A stretch of 30,929 nucleotides of DNA from Phycisphaerae bacterium (GTDB taxonomy: Bacteria > Chloroflexota > Anaerolineae > 4572-78 > J111), in NCBI GenBank assembly GCA_028285035.1, contig JANQQF010000157.1:1-30929 (forward strand). The letters are read 5' to 3'. Below are positions 23,127 through 30,663 of the stretch, piece by piece. Position 1 is the stretch's first letter. The number at the start of each line of letters is the position of its first letter. The notes under the pieces were generated by a model. That model searched no databases, was not told the origin of the DNA, and saw nothing but the letters and a program-made list of their open reading frames with translations. The position numbers and the translations under genes were made by a program.

Positions 23127-24581
23127 TTACATCAATCCAATAACCTGAAAGTGCTTGTCAGCCCCCATCACAGCAATGACAGACGACAAAGCAATATCCG
23201 GCTGATGAGGTAGACGACCATAATTGCCGTGCCAGTTTCCATCGTAATCCTGATAAATTAAATAAGGTTGGCTATCCTCTGCTCCCAGGCCAATCACCTG
23301 TAATTTACCATCCGCACCGAGAGCAGCCGTCAGGGTAGAGAATGACACCCCGCGATCATTGGGTAAACGGCCATAGCCACCGTGCCAATGACCGCCTTGA
23401 TCTTGATAAATCAGATAGGGTTGGCCATCCTGTTCACCTAGACCAATCACTTGTAACTTTCCATCCGCACCTATCACAGCGGTCAGCGAGGAAAATGATA
23501 CGCCACTGTCATTGGGTAAACGGCCATAGCCACCGTGCCAGTGTCCACCTTGGTCTTGATAAATCAGATAGGGTTGACCATCCTCTTCCCCCAGGCCAAT
23601 CACCTGTAATTTTCCATCCGCACCCAGAGCAGCCGTCAGCGAGGAAAATGCCACGCCACTATCATTGGGTAAACGGCCATAGCCACCGTGCCAGTGCCCC
23701 CCTTGATCTTGATAGATCAAATAAGGTTGACCGTCCTGTTCGCCGAGACCAATCACCTGCAACTTGCCATCCGCTCCCAGGGCGGCTGTCAGGGTGGAGA
23801 ATGACACCCCACTATCATTGGGCAAGCGACCATAGCCACCGTGCCAGCGCCCCCCTTGATCTTGATAGATCAAATAAGGTTGGCCATCCTCCGTACCCAA
23901 GCCAATGACCTGTAACTTGCCATCTGCTCCCAGGGCGGCAGTTAACATGGAAAATGACACACCCCTGTTATTCGGTAGACGACCATAGTTGCCATGCCAA
24001 TTTCCATCGTAGTCCTGATAAATTAAATAAGGTTGGCCATCTTGTTCATTTAAGCCAACCACCTGCAGCTTGCCATCACCACCTAACGAGGCTGTCAGCG
24101 TCAAAAACTGTGCCTCACGATCATTAGGCAAGTTGCCATAGTTGTGCCACCCGCCACGTTTGTCTTGCCAGACAAGATGGAGTTGATCTGAGGTTTGGCC
24201 GCTGACTACCTCAAAGGAGACAGCGGTAATATCTTGTTGGCCAAAGTTGGGATGATAGAGCCGTAAGTCATACGTCCCTAGATTGGATGGGGTATCAAAG
24301 GTCAAGACACCTTCACTCCGTCTATCAAGGCGACGGGTAGACAACATGGCATTCGCCTCAGACTCTGATGACACTAAGATGACTGCTCCTTCATCAGCCA
24401 AGTTCTCGGCGACGGTAAACTCAGCCACAATCTGTTCACCCACCTTGAATTTATCTTTTTTAAGACGCAGGCTGGCCGATGAGGCCATCGGTTGTTGGGG
24501 AAGAGGTAAGGGTCCGCCACAATTGCTGCAATTGGATTGGAAGTTGAGATAGGATGTATTACACCAGGGACAGGTTATCAT
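23127..24581 (-). CDS. zinc-ribbon / Ig-like / seven-blade beta-propeller protein
   Basis: A 484-residue protein. Residues 4-21 form a zinc ribbon (C4, C7, C18, C21). Residues about 34-128 look like an Ig-like or MG2-like beta-sandwich. From 134 to the end are seven repeats of 51 residues (YLIYQDxxGxWHGxYGRLPNDxGVSFSxLTAALGADGKLQVIGLGxxDGQP), the first and last diverged and the middle five nearly identical. Seven blades with a Q-D-x-x-G-x-W-H pattern suggest a propeller of the PLL-lectin kind, which would bind ligands or sugars. No signal peptide is visible, so a cytoplasmic location is likely despite the lectin look. AGGAG precedes the ATG by six bases. Function is unknown. Confidence 0.85.
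   Translation of the reverse strand: MITCPWCNTSYLNFQSNCSNCGGPLPLPQQPMASSASLRLKKDKFKVGEQIVAEFTVAENLADEGAVILVSSESEANAMLSTRRLDRRSEGVLTFDTPSNLGTYDLRLYHPNFGQQDITAVSFEVVSGQTSDQLHLVWQDKRGGWHNYGNLPNDREAQFLTLTASLGGDGKLQVVGLNEQDGQPYLIYQDYDGNWHGNYGRLPNNRGVSFSMLTAALGADGKLQVIGLGTEDGQPYLIYQDQGGRWHGGYGRLPNDSGVSFSTLTAALGADGKLQVIGLGEQDGQPYLIYQDQGGHWHGGYGRLPNDSGVAFSSLTAALGADGKLQVIGLGEEDGQPYLIYQDQGGHWHGGYGRLPNDSGVSFSSLTAVIGADGKLQVIGLGEQDGQPYLIYQDQGGHWHGGYGRLPNDRGVSFSTLTAALGADGKLQVIGLGAEDSQPYLIYQDYDGNWHGNYGRLPHQPDIALSSVIAVMGADKHFQVIGLM
23265..24029. repeat. five tandem 153-bp units in the propeller gene
   Basis: Repeat units 2 to 6 of the propeller gene are head-to-tail 153-bp units. They share long blocks of DNA, e.g. 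the same bases for the GRLPN and GADGKLQVIGLG codons, beyond what protein selection demands, and so look recently duplicated or homogenised. No spacers occur, so it is not a CRISPR array. Confidence 0.8.
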
Positions 24582-24901
24582 GTCGAACTCCTATATGATT
24601 GATGCATAAATGATGAATAGCTACTTAAATTATACCTTGAATTTTATTTGGCTGGAAGCTATTTTTGGTGATCCATTGGTACTTTCAAGACGATTTTCTA
24701 AATCCAAAAGTTTCTGCAAAACTCATGTCGAAATCATTGATCGTCACACGACATGAATGCAAACACCCAAAAATATAGGTGTTTACTGACCCAGACGTCA
24801 CTTGATAAACTATTCAAGACGGTTCATGAAATGAGAATTTTTGTTTAGTTTTTTATGTCCGGGTTAGTATTATCAAATTTAGTCACAAAGGAGACGATCA
24901 A
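24582..24901. other. non-coding gap with two perfect hairpins
   Basis: CATGTCG (24724-24730) and CGACATG (24749-24755) are perfect 7-bp arms around 18 bases; AAACACC (24761-24767) and GGTGTTT (24778-24784) are perfect 7-bp arms around 10 bases. No gene was recognised. The end of the gap carries an AAAGGAG site for the broken SDR gene. Confidence 0.5.
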
Positions 24902-25232
24902 ATGTTATTATCATCAAAAAATGTTCTAGCATTTACAGCGACTGGCGGAATTGGCAGCGGTGTTACTCGTAAATTTGCGCAGGAAAGGACGAACTTGTCG
25001 GGCGGGCTGCAGCGCTGGCGAACGCTCAGGGGGGCGAGGCTGGAATGGCTGCTAGCGCAGCTATTCCAGCTAAATCAATTCAAACCTACCATATTGGGCC
25101 CTCAAAGCCCATCTTTTTAAGAAAACCGAGCAGATGGATTTGGCCAGACAAGCCAGTGATCTTGCCATCGGTTTGACCGAAGAAGCGACTGTGTGTGAGT
25201 TTTTACAAAAGCAAGCAGCGGATTGCTGCTGA
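24902..25232 (+). pseudogene. decayed short-chain dehydrogenase/reductase gene
   Basis: From an ATG with a good AAAGGAG site the sequence reads MLLSSKNVLAFTATGGIGSG, then VTRKFAQE, which resembles the N-terminal Rossmann strand and TGxxxGxG loop of SDR enzymes. The reading frame then degrades: a different frame carries GRAAALANAQGGEAGMAAS, SDR-like in its G-G-E pattern, and the remaining 100 bases (MDLARQASDLAIGLTEE, then stop) are in a third frame and are not recognised. Normal SDRs are about 250 residues. It is most likely a gene broken by deletion and frameshift, with the original promoter region still present upstream. Confidence 0.5.
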
Positions 25233-25243
25233 GCAGGATCAAT

Positions 25244-25540
25244 TTATTGCAAAATCTGTGCCTCAAAGTAGGCGCTATCTGGGGGTTCAACCATCATCGG
25301 AAATAGCTTTTGCCCATTTTGTTTGAAGTAGTCTGAATTTTTGTACGCCTCAAAATTCGCTTGGGATTGCCACTCCTCATAAAGCAGAAATGTATTCTCA
25401 TCGGCAATGTCACGATAAAGATTAAATCTTTCACAGCCCGTAAATTGCTGTTTGACCTCAATCATCTCTTGCTGGATGTGGTTGACAAAATTGGCTGCTT
25501 CTTCAGGTTTGATTTTTACGGCAACGCGGATAACCATCAT
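25244..25540 (-). CDS. antibiotic-biosynthesis-type monooxygenase (quinol monooxygenase-like)
   Basis: A 98-residue ABM-domain protein. The ferredoxin-like pattern is visible: VIRVAVKIKPEEAANFVNHI (strand 1, helix 1), GCERFNLYRDIADENTFLLYEEWQSQANFEAYKNSDYF (strands 2-3, W/Y core). Related enzymes such as YgiN act on quinols, and others on polyketide quinones, without cofactors; some relatives lack known activity. The ATG at 25540 has GAGGAG seven bases before it. A MarR-type gene is transcribed the other way and two operators sit on this promoter, so quinone or electrophile stress control is plausible. Confidence 0.85.
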   Translation of the reverse strand: MMVIRVAVKIKPEEAANFVNHIQQEMIEVKQQFTGCERFNLYRDIADENTFLLYEEWQSQANFEAYKNSDYFKQNGQKLFPMMVEPPDSAYFEAQILQ

Positions 25541-25543
25541 AAT

Positions 25544-25572
25544 TTAACTCCTCTTAGCACTTGTGATATAAT
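25544..25572 (+). promoter_or_regulatory. likely promoter of the MarR gene
   Basis: TTAACT (25544-25549) and TATAAT (25567-25572), 17 bases apart. The -35 is weak. Transcription would begin near 25580, at the edge of operator A, so the MarR protein may block its own gene too. Confidence 0.45.
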
Positions 25573-25579
25573 AAAGCTA

Positions 25580-25597
25580 CTTGACCAATATAGTAAG
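25580..25597. promoter_or_regulatory. MarR operator A (18 bp)
   Basis: CTTGACCAATATAGTAAG, an imperfect palindrome. It begins with the same CTTGAC half-site as operator B and its centre is 22 bp away from that of B, about two helical turns, so both would be bound on one face. Confidence 0.6.
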
Positions 25598-25618
25598 GTA
25601 GCTTGACTAAATTGTCAA
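25590..25618 (-). promoter_or_regulatory. promoter of the monooxygenase gene
   Basis: Read on the - strand: perfect TTGACA (25613-25618), 17 bases, then TACTAT (25590-25595). Initiation near 25583 gives a leader of about 43 bases. Operator A overlaps the -10 and the start of transcription, operator B overlaps the -35. Confidence 0.65.
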
Positions 25619-25619
25619 G
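25602..25619. promoter_or_regulatory. MarR operator B (18 bp)
   Basis: CTTGACTAAATTGTCAAG: perfect 6-bp arms CTTGAC/GTCAAG around six bases. It covers the -35 box of the monooxygenase promoter. Assignment to the adjacent MarR protein is an inference from position and symmetry. Confidence 0.65.
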
Positions 25620-25626
25620 GGGTAAT

Positions 25627-26085
25627 ATGAAAAATATTGATTCAAAAGAGCTTGTCGCCCTGCGACAGGGGAATATAGGAAGAATATTTCAACGAGCGGC
25701 CCGAAGTTACAGTGATCTGGCCCTGACAAAGCTTCGTGATTATGGGCACGACGGCCTCACCCTGTTTCATACCGCGCTGATTTCAAATTTGGATCTTGAG
25801 GGAACCCGCACGACCGTACTGGCGCAACGAGCCGGCGTCAGCAAACAAGCAATGAGCCAGCTTGTGGTTGAGCTTGAGCAGCGCGGTTATATTGAACGTG
25901 TTCCCGACCCAAATGATGGGCGGGCTTCGTTAGTGAAATTCACCGAGCAGGGCTGGCAACTCCTGCAAGATGCCTATCAGGTGAAAAAAGAAATCGAAGC
26001 GGAGTACACAGCTATCCTCGGCGAGATGGGGATAAAGGAGTTGTGGAGGTTGTTAGAAACCCTTATTAAGAATGACAAGTTATGA
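25627..26085 (+). CDS. MarR-family transcriptional regulator
   Basis: A 152-residue MarR-type repressor. The winged helix is clear: RTTVLAQRAGVSKQAMSQLVVELEQRGYIERVPDPNDGRASLVKFTEQG (about 58-106), with the D-x-x-D-G-R wing. Helices at both ends form the dimer interface. The start at 25627 follows AGGGG by four bases; an upstream TTG at 25603 would lie in operator B. It probably represses the divergent monooxygenase gene and itself. The RHH-MazF gene begins 15 bases after its stop, so both may be on one transcript. Confidence 0.9.
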   Translation: MKNIDSKELVALRQGNIGRIFQRAARSYSDLALTKLRDYGHDGLTLFHTALISNLDLEGTRTTVLAQRAGVSKQAMSQLVVELEQRGYIERVPDPNDGRASLVKFTEQGWQLLQDAYQVKKEIEAEYTAILGEMGIKELWRLLETLIKNDKL

Positions 26086-26100
26086 GAAAGATATAATCCC

Positions 26101-26622
26101 GTGACACGAATAGAAACGACTGTATTGCTTCAAAAAAACCTCCTCGATCACGCCGAAGCACTCGCCCAGCAGCTCAATATCTCGCAAAATCAGCTATTTG
26201 AGCAAGCCCTCGAAAGCTTTATCAACAATCACAAAACTCATTCCCAACCCGCAGAGTTAGCTCTAGCCAAAATCAATCAAGGTGACATCTACTGGGCTAA
26301 CGTAACTGCCCCAGATGGACGCCCCTCAGCCGCTGCTCATCCCCAGGTCGTCATACAGGACAATCTTCTCAATCACAGCCGAATCAACAGTGTTGTAGTG
26401 TGCGCCTTAACCTCTAATCGGCAACGCGCCACGGAACCAGGTAATATTTTACTTGAGGCTGACGAGGGCAACCTTACCAAACAGAGCGTGGTTGTCGTTT
26501 CACAAATATCGGTCATTGAAAAAACGGCGTTGGGAGCCTACATTGGTTCATTAAGCCAGAGCCGAGTCGAGCAAATATTGGCTGGTATCCGATTTCAGCA
26601 GCGATCATTTCTCACACGATAG
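26101..26622 (+). CDS. single-chain RHH antitoxin-MazF/PemK toxin fusion
   Basis: A 173-residue protein with a GTG start. Residues about 1-45 (MTRIETTVLLQKNLLDHAEALAQQLNISQNQLFEQALESFI) look like a ribbon-helix-helix DNA-binding or antitoxin domain. Residues about 58-170 are MazF/PemK-like: GDIYWANV, HPQVVIQDNLLN (in place of the usual RPALVV...), VVVCALTSN, QSVVVVSQISVIEK and IGSLSQSRVEQIL. MazF cuts RNA at short sites, and RHH domains normally neutralise or autoregulate as separate proteins. No separate antitoxin gene is next to it. Whether the toxin is active when fused is unknown; a short RHH could also be a DNA-binding partner. It follows the MarR gene by 15 bases. Confidence 0.8.
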   Translation: MTRIETTVLLQKNLLDHAEALAQQLNISQNQLFEQALESFINNHKTHSQPAELALAKINQGDIYWANVTAPDGRPSAAAHPQVVIQDNLLNHSRINSVVVCALTSNRQRATEPGNILLEADEGNLTKQSVVVVSQISVIEKTALGAYIGSLSQSRVEQILAGIRFQQRSFLTR

Positions 26623-26719
26623 TGAAAACAGCTATCATTTGGTAGGATAATTGTTAGATACTAAACCTTACTTCCATAAAAACAGTAGCTATAATTTTAC
26701 CTAAAACAGGTGTCTTGTA

Positions 26720-28111
26720 ATGAAACAAAACCCAAACATTGTATTTATTTTAATTGATGATCTGGGCTGGACAGATTTAAGCTGTTATGGCAGTACATTT
26801 TATGAAACGCCAAATATTGATAAACTATTTCGGGAGGGAATGCATTTTACAAATGCCTATGCGGCGTGTCCTGTTTGCTCCCCCACCCGAGCCAGTATTC
26901 TAACGGGTAAGTACCCCGCCAACATTGGATTGACCAATTTCATTGGCGGGCATACAAAAGGTATTTTGATTGATGCTCCCTATATTGATCATTTACCCAC
27001 CTCAGAAATCTCGCTAGCCAGAACCTTAAATGATCACGGCTATGCCACTTGGCACGTTGGTAAGTGGCATCTTGGGGGTGAACCCTTTTATCCTGAAAAG
27101 CACGGCTTTGAGGTAAATATCGGTGGATGCCATAGAGGAATGCCCCATCAAGGATATTTTAGCCCCTGGGGACTTGACACGTTAGAGGACAAACAAGATG
27201 GCGAATATTTGACAGATAGATTAACGGATGAGGCGATCCATTTAATCGAACACGGTGGTGAAACACCATTTTTCCTAAATATGTGGTATTACAGTGTTCA
27301 TACGCCCGTCGAAGCAAAACCCCAAAAAATTGAAAAATACAAGCAAAAAGCTCAAGAACTGGGGCTTGATACAAAGCAGGCCTTTGTGGAGGGTGAGTTT
27401 TTCCCCTGTGAACACAAAAGGGATCAAAGAGTAACCCGAAGGGTGATCCAATCTGACCCTGTGTATGCGGCCATGATCGAATCCTTGGATGAAAATATTG
27501 GTCGATTGGTGCAGGCGATTGAAAACAAGGGTGAACTTGAAGAAACAATCATCTTTTTTACCTCAGATAATGGCGGGCTAAGTACATCTGAAGGGTCACC
27601 GACCTGTAATTTTCCATTATCTGAAGGAAAAGGTTGGATGTATGAAGGGGGCACACGAGAACCTTTAATTATTAGCTACCCCAAACTGATTGAACCCAGC
27701 AGTGTTTGCCATGTTCCTGTCACCAGTACCGATTTCTATCCTACGATTCTGGACGTCGTTGGTATTGATTTAATACCGCAACAGCATCAAGATGGGGTTT
27801 CTATCTACCCTTTACTAAAGAATGAAGACAACTTTGAAAGGGATACAATTTATTGGCACTTCCCCCATTATGGAAACCAAGGGGGAACACCTGGCTGTTC
27901 AGTTCGAAAGGGCAACTACAAGTTGATTGAGTTCTTTGAGGATAATCGACTGGAGCTATATGATTTAGAAAATGATGTTGGTGAAAAAAATAATTTATCT
28001 AAAAAATATCCTAATATAACCCAAGACTTACATCATCAATTAATCGAATGGCGTGAGTCAGTCCACGCCAAAATACCAGAGCCAAATCCTGATTGGAACG
28101 AGTTAGAATAA
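26720..28111 (+). CDS. sulfatase (formylglycine-dependent)
   Basis: A 463-residue arylsulfatase-family enzyme. Metal ligands D13 and D14 are in LIDDLGW, and the formylglycine site is C53 in the CSPTRASILTG sequence, matching the C-x-P-x-R consensus. HVGKWHLGG and FFTSDNGG provide the other active-site lysine, His and Asp/Asn residues. No signal peptide is seen, unlike most periplasmic sulfatases, so it may be cytoplasmic. It removes sulfate from an unknown ester such as a sulfated sugar. An anaerobic-type maturase or FGE would be needed but is not in the window. It stands alone on the + strand. Confidence 0.92.
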   Translation: MKQNPNIVFILIDDLGWTDLSCYGSTFYETPNIDKLFREGMHFTNAYAACPVCSPTRASILTGKYPANIGLTNFIGGHTKGILIDAPYIDHLPTSEISLARTLNDHGYATWHVGKWHLGGEPFYPEKHGFEVNIGGCHRGMPHQGYFSPWGLDTLEDKQDGEYLTDRLTDEAIHLIEHGGETPFFLNMWYYSVHTPVEAKPQKIEKYKQKAQELGLDTKQAFVEGEFFPCEHKRDQRVTRRVIQSDPVYAAMIESLDENIGRLVQAIENKGELEETIIFFTSDNGGLSTSEGSPTCNFPLSEGKGWMYEGGTREPLIISYPKLIEPSSVCHVPVTSTDFYPTILDVVGIDLIPQQHQDGVSIYPLLKNEDNFERDTIYWHFPHYGNQGGTPGCSVRKGNYKLIEFFEDNRLELYDLENDVGEKNNLSKKYPNITQDLHHQLIEWRESVHAKIPEPNPDWNELE

Positions 28112-28174
28112 AATCATCGATATTGTAAACAAAAAGGGGATGACATTCTTAGCAACCTTCATAACATTGTTTCA

Positions 28175-28543
28175 TTAGAGGGCCTTCTCGCACACCTTGA
28201 GACGAAGCACAACATACAGCCCAATGGCGATGAGCAAAAGGCCAACACCCCTGACATACGGGTTAGTTACGGCAAAAATCACTGAATATCCGCCAAACAG
28301 AAGGATTGATGAGACAGCTACGATTTTGGCTGAGGCAGCAATACATTTTTTTTCGTTCCAATCCTTAATAATAGGGCCAAAAATACGATTGGAGAGCAAC
28401 CAACGATGCCACCTCTCAGATGAACGGGCAAAACAGGCGGCTGCTAGCAACAAGGGTCCCGTTGTAGGTATCAGGGGCAGAAACAGGCCGAGGATAGCCA
28501 AGCCCACAAAGAAAAAGCCCAACATCTTATAAAATAGCTTCAC
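28175..28543 (-). CDS. DUF454 (YbaN-like) membrane protein
   Basis: A 122-residue inner membrane protein of the DUF454 family. LAILGLFLPLIPTTGPLLLAAACFARSS (about 16-43) is the family block, with the P-L-I-P-T-T and CFARSS motifs; RWHRWLLSNRIFGPIIKDW follows, and two C-terminal spans (SILLFGGYSVIFAV and GVGLLLIAIGLYVVLRL) complete it. The role is unknown. The start is GTG at 28543; its N-terminal length before the motif fits other members. No clear ribosome-binding site. Confidence 0.85.
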   Translation of the reverse strand: MKLFYKMLGFFFVGLAILGLFLPLIPTTGPLLLAAACFARSSERWHRWLLSNRIFGPIIKDWNEKKCIAASAKIVAVSSILLFGGYSVIFAVTNPYVRGVGLLLIAIGLYVVLRLKVCEKAL

Positions 28544-28657
28544 TGAGGAAACCGCCTCTTTACTTGATTTAAAGTTAGGATGAAGTACGACAAACCGAAT
28601 TGTACATCGTTTTGGGCTTAAATCAATTGAGCTAGGAAGGCAGTGGCAGGGATGAGG

Positions 28658-29344
28658 CTACGGCTCAAAAACACCGTCATGAAATAATCGGTCCATCTTT
28701 CGATTGAATTCGGCTTGGCTATTTGCCCGAGGGAAGGGAGTGTCGGGGATAGGTTTGTCGAGAAAGTAACATAGTGGCTCCCAGCCCTGCTTCACTTCAA
28801 AAATAAGTAGCTGATTGGCTGGCACACGTTGCTTCACCTGCTCAATGTGGTCATTGTACACCTGGATCGCCCAGGCTTTATCCTCAAATTTGGACTGGAA
28901 TTGCCCCCGCCAAATTAGTTTATCGTTGTACATAAACACCGGGGCCAAGCGCCGCATATCCGACGACGTTAGGAGTCCCTTAATTAGTCTGACCACATCG
29001 CCAACCCCTTTTGGTTTACCACGATATACCGTATTAAGCACACTCTGATACCATTGCTCTGGATCACGAAGGGTCAAAATAACTTTTGCAGTTGGGTTCT
29101 GCTTTAGCAAGGTCTCGTAGTACAAACAGGCGGGGTAATCAACCGCTGCTTGATATCCTTGAAAAACAGCATCCCAGTCGGAGGAGCCAGACGCAAGCTT
29201 TGGGTCCAAAAACTTGAGTCTTTGTGGGTTCTTAAGCAGTTCAACGATGTGAAAGCATTGATGGTATCCCAGCGTTTCTAGGGCCATTTTGAGAGACATT
29301 GTGCCAGTGCGAGCCAATCCTGCCCCAATCACCTGAATTCCCAT
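28658..29344 (-). CDS. sulfotransferase-family protein
   Basis: A 228-residue protein with the PAPS-binding loop GAGLARTGTMSLKMALE near the N-terminus (about 7-23) and the 3'-phosphate element VILTLRDPEQWYQS further on (about 90-103). This is the Sulfotransfer_4 type, whose substrates are mostly unknown. Start at 29344 is chosen because family members begin just before the loop; an in-frame ATG at 29392 would overlap the upstream gene by 40 bases. It begins eight bases after the stop of the ferric-reductase-like gene, so they form an operon. Confidence 0.83.
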   Translation of the reverse strand: MGIQVIGAGLARTGTMSLKMALETLGYHQCFHIVELLKNPQRLKFLDPKLASGSSDWDAVFQGYQAAVDYPACLYYETLLKQNPTAKVILTLRDPEQWYQSVLNTVYRGKPKGVGDVVRLIKGLLTSSDMRRLAPVFMYNDKLIWRGQFQSKFEDKAWAIQVYNDHIEQVKQRVPANQLLIFEVKQGWEPLCYFLDKPIPDTPFPRANSQAEFNRKMDRLFHDGVFEP

Positions 29345-29352
29345 TTCTTGAC

Positions 29353-30663
29353 TTACCCTCTCACCATACTCATCATCCGACGCCAAAACCATACAATGCC
29401 AACCCCGGCCCGCATTTCAAATTCTTCAAAGTGAAAATGAGATCGACGTAAACCACGTTTGACCAACCCGTGACGCAAGATTTCGCGCATTTTTTCCGGG
29501 CCACAAAAGTAGACATGGGCGTCTCGAATACCTTGGCTTTCTGATAGTTCTTCAACAATTTGCTCGGCAGAAAGACGTTTGCCTTCTTTTGAGACGATGA
29601 GGGTAAAGTCAAAGTTCTCAACGCGACTGGCGATCTGCTCAAACTCGTTGACGAGCAAGGCATCCTCTGGTGAACGAACACAGTAGTACAGTCGGGTGGG
29701 TGTGGGCCAGTCTGGGGTGAGGGTGTTAGCCCAAGCCATAAAGGGGGTGATACCGATACCACCGCCAACCCAAACCTGTGGGCCATTCGTCGGTTTGAGC
29801 GAAAAATGGCCAAAGGCGCTCGACACACGGGCCTTGGTGCCTGGCTCAAGGGCTGTACCAAGTTTTTTGGTGTATCTACCTAACCCTTTGATCATAAAGC
29901 GCAGCTCGCCATTCTCCTTAGGGGCACTACTAATGGTAAAGGGATGTGCCTCTTGTAACATCAATGGATTAAAATTGAGAAAGGTAAATTGGCCTGCTTT
30001 GTGATTGATTCCCTTACCTTGTGGTTTGAGGTTAACTTCAGTCCCACCGGGATGGTTTGTGACATTGGTCACTTCATAGGCTAGTGAATTGTGACCAACC
30101 ATTCGAGGAATGAGCAAGTATAAATAGGCCAAAATCCCAATCGCACAGAAGGCTGTGATATAAATTCCTTGTAGATCAAAGGCACTGTAGGGTTTCTCGA
30201 TCAAAATGTAGTGGAAAGCAGCCAAGGCGAAGAAAAGCCCGATCAATCGATGAGACCATTTCCAAAGGTTATAGGGGATAATTGTAATTAAAGAGACGAT
30301 GACTAAAAAGATGAACCCGTTCTGGGCAAACTCGCCCATTTCCTCAGCCGTATCACCGAGGCGAGCAATAAGCTCTATCCCATCGATTTCAGCATCAATC
30401 TCGCTATGAAGATAGCCAGCGGCCACAGCCACGATAGCCAACCATTTGTGCAAAATATAGACCCGGTCCATACTGCCAAAGATGGCCTCAATCCCTGTGA
30501 TGCGGGTAGCCATTAATTGGGTTATCCCCATCAAAATGATGGCCACAGCGCCGAGATATTGGCTAAAGACGGCTCTCGTACTGAATTGTGATGCCATTGG
30601 ACCAAACCAGATTACGGGAATGAGGACGGCGAGTGCAATCAGGGCTAAACCTCGAAGTTTCAT
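29353..30663 (-). CDS. ferric-reductase-like haem/FAD oxidoreductase
   Basis: A 436-residue membrane flavocytochrome. About six spans lie in residues 5-190, with two His pairs in the spacing expected for bis-haem binding (H72 and H86; H138 and H151). The cytoplasmic part has a FAD site, HPFTISSAP (240-248), and an NAD(P) site GGGIGITPF (300-308), with CGP at 387-389. It would move electrons from NAD(P)H across the membrane to ferric chelates or other acceptors. AAGGA lies six bases before its ATG. The sulfotransferase follows. Confidence 0.88.
   Translation of the reverse strand: MKLRGLALIALAVLIPVIWFGPMASQFSTRAVFSQYLGAVAIILMGITQLMATRITGIEAIFGSMDRVYILHKWLAIVAVAAGYLHSEIDAEIDGIELIARLGDTAEEMGEFAQNGFIFLVIVSLITIIPYNLWKWSHRLIGLFFALAAFHYILIEKPYSAFDLQGIYITAFCAIGILAYLYLLIPRMVGHNSLAYEVTNVTNHPGGTEVNLKPQGKGINHKAGQFTFLNFNPLMLQEAHPFTISSAPKENGELRFMIKGLGRYTKKLGTALEPGTKARVSSAFGHFSLKPTNGPQVWVGGGIGITPFMAWANTLTPDWPTPTRLYYCVRSPEDALLVNEFEQIASRVENFDFTLIVSKEGKRLSAEQIVEELSESQGIRDAHVYFCGPEKMREILRHGLVKRGLRRSHFHFEEFEMRAGVGIVWFWRRMMSMVRG

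Noticed and set aside
23342..23908. Long open frame on + across the propeller gene
   Set aside because: It runs antisense to the 153-bp units, so its repetitive protein is an artefact of their periodic codons; the - strand frame has the zinc ribbon, clear blades and a ribosome-binding site.
23265..24029. CRISPR-like tandem array
   Set aside because: The units are 153 bp, coding, and without spacers, so it is a protein repeat.
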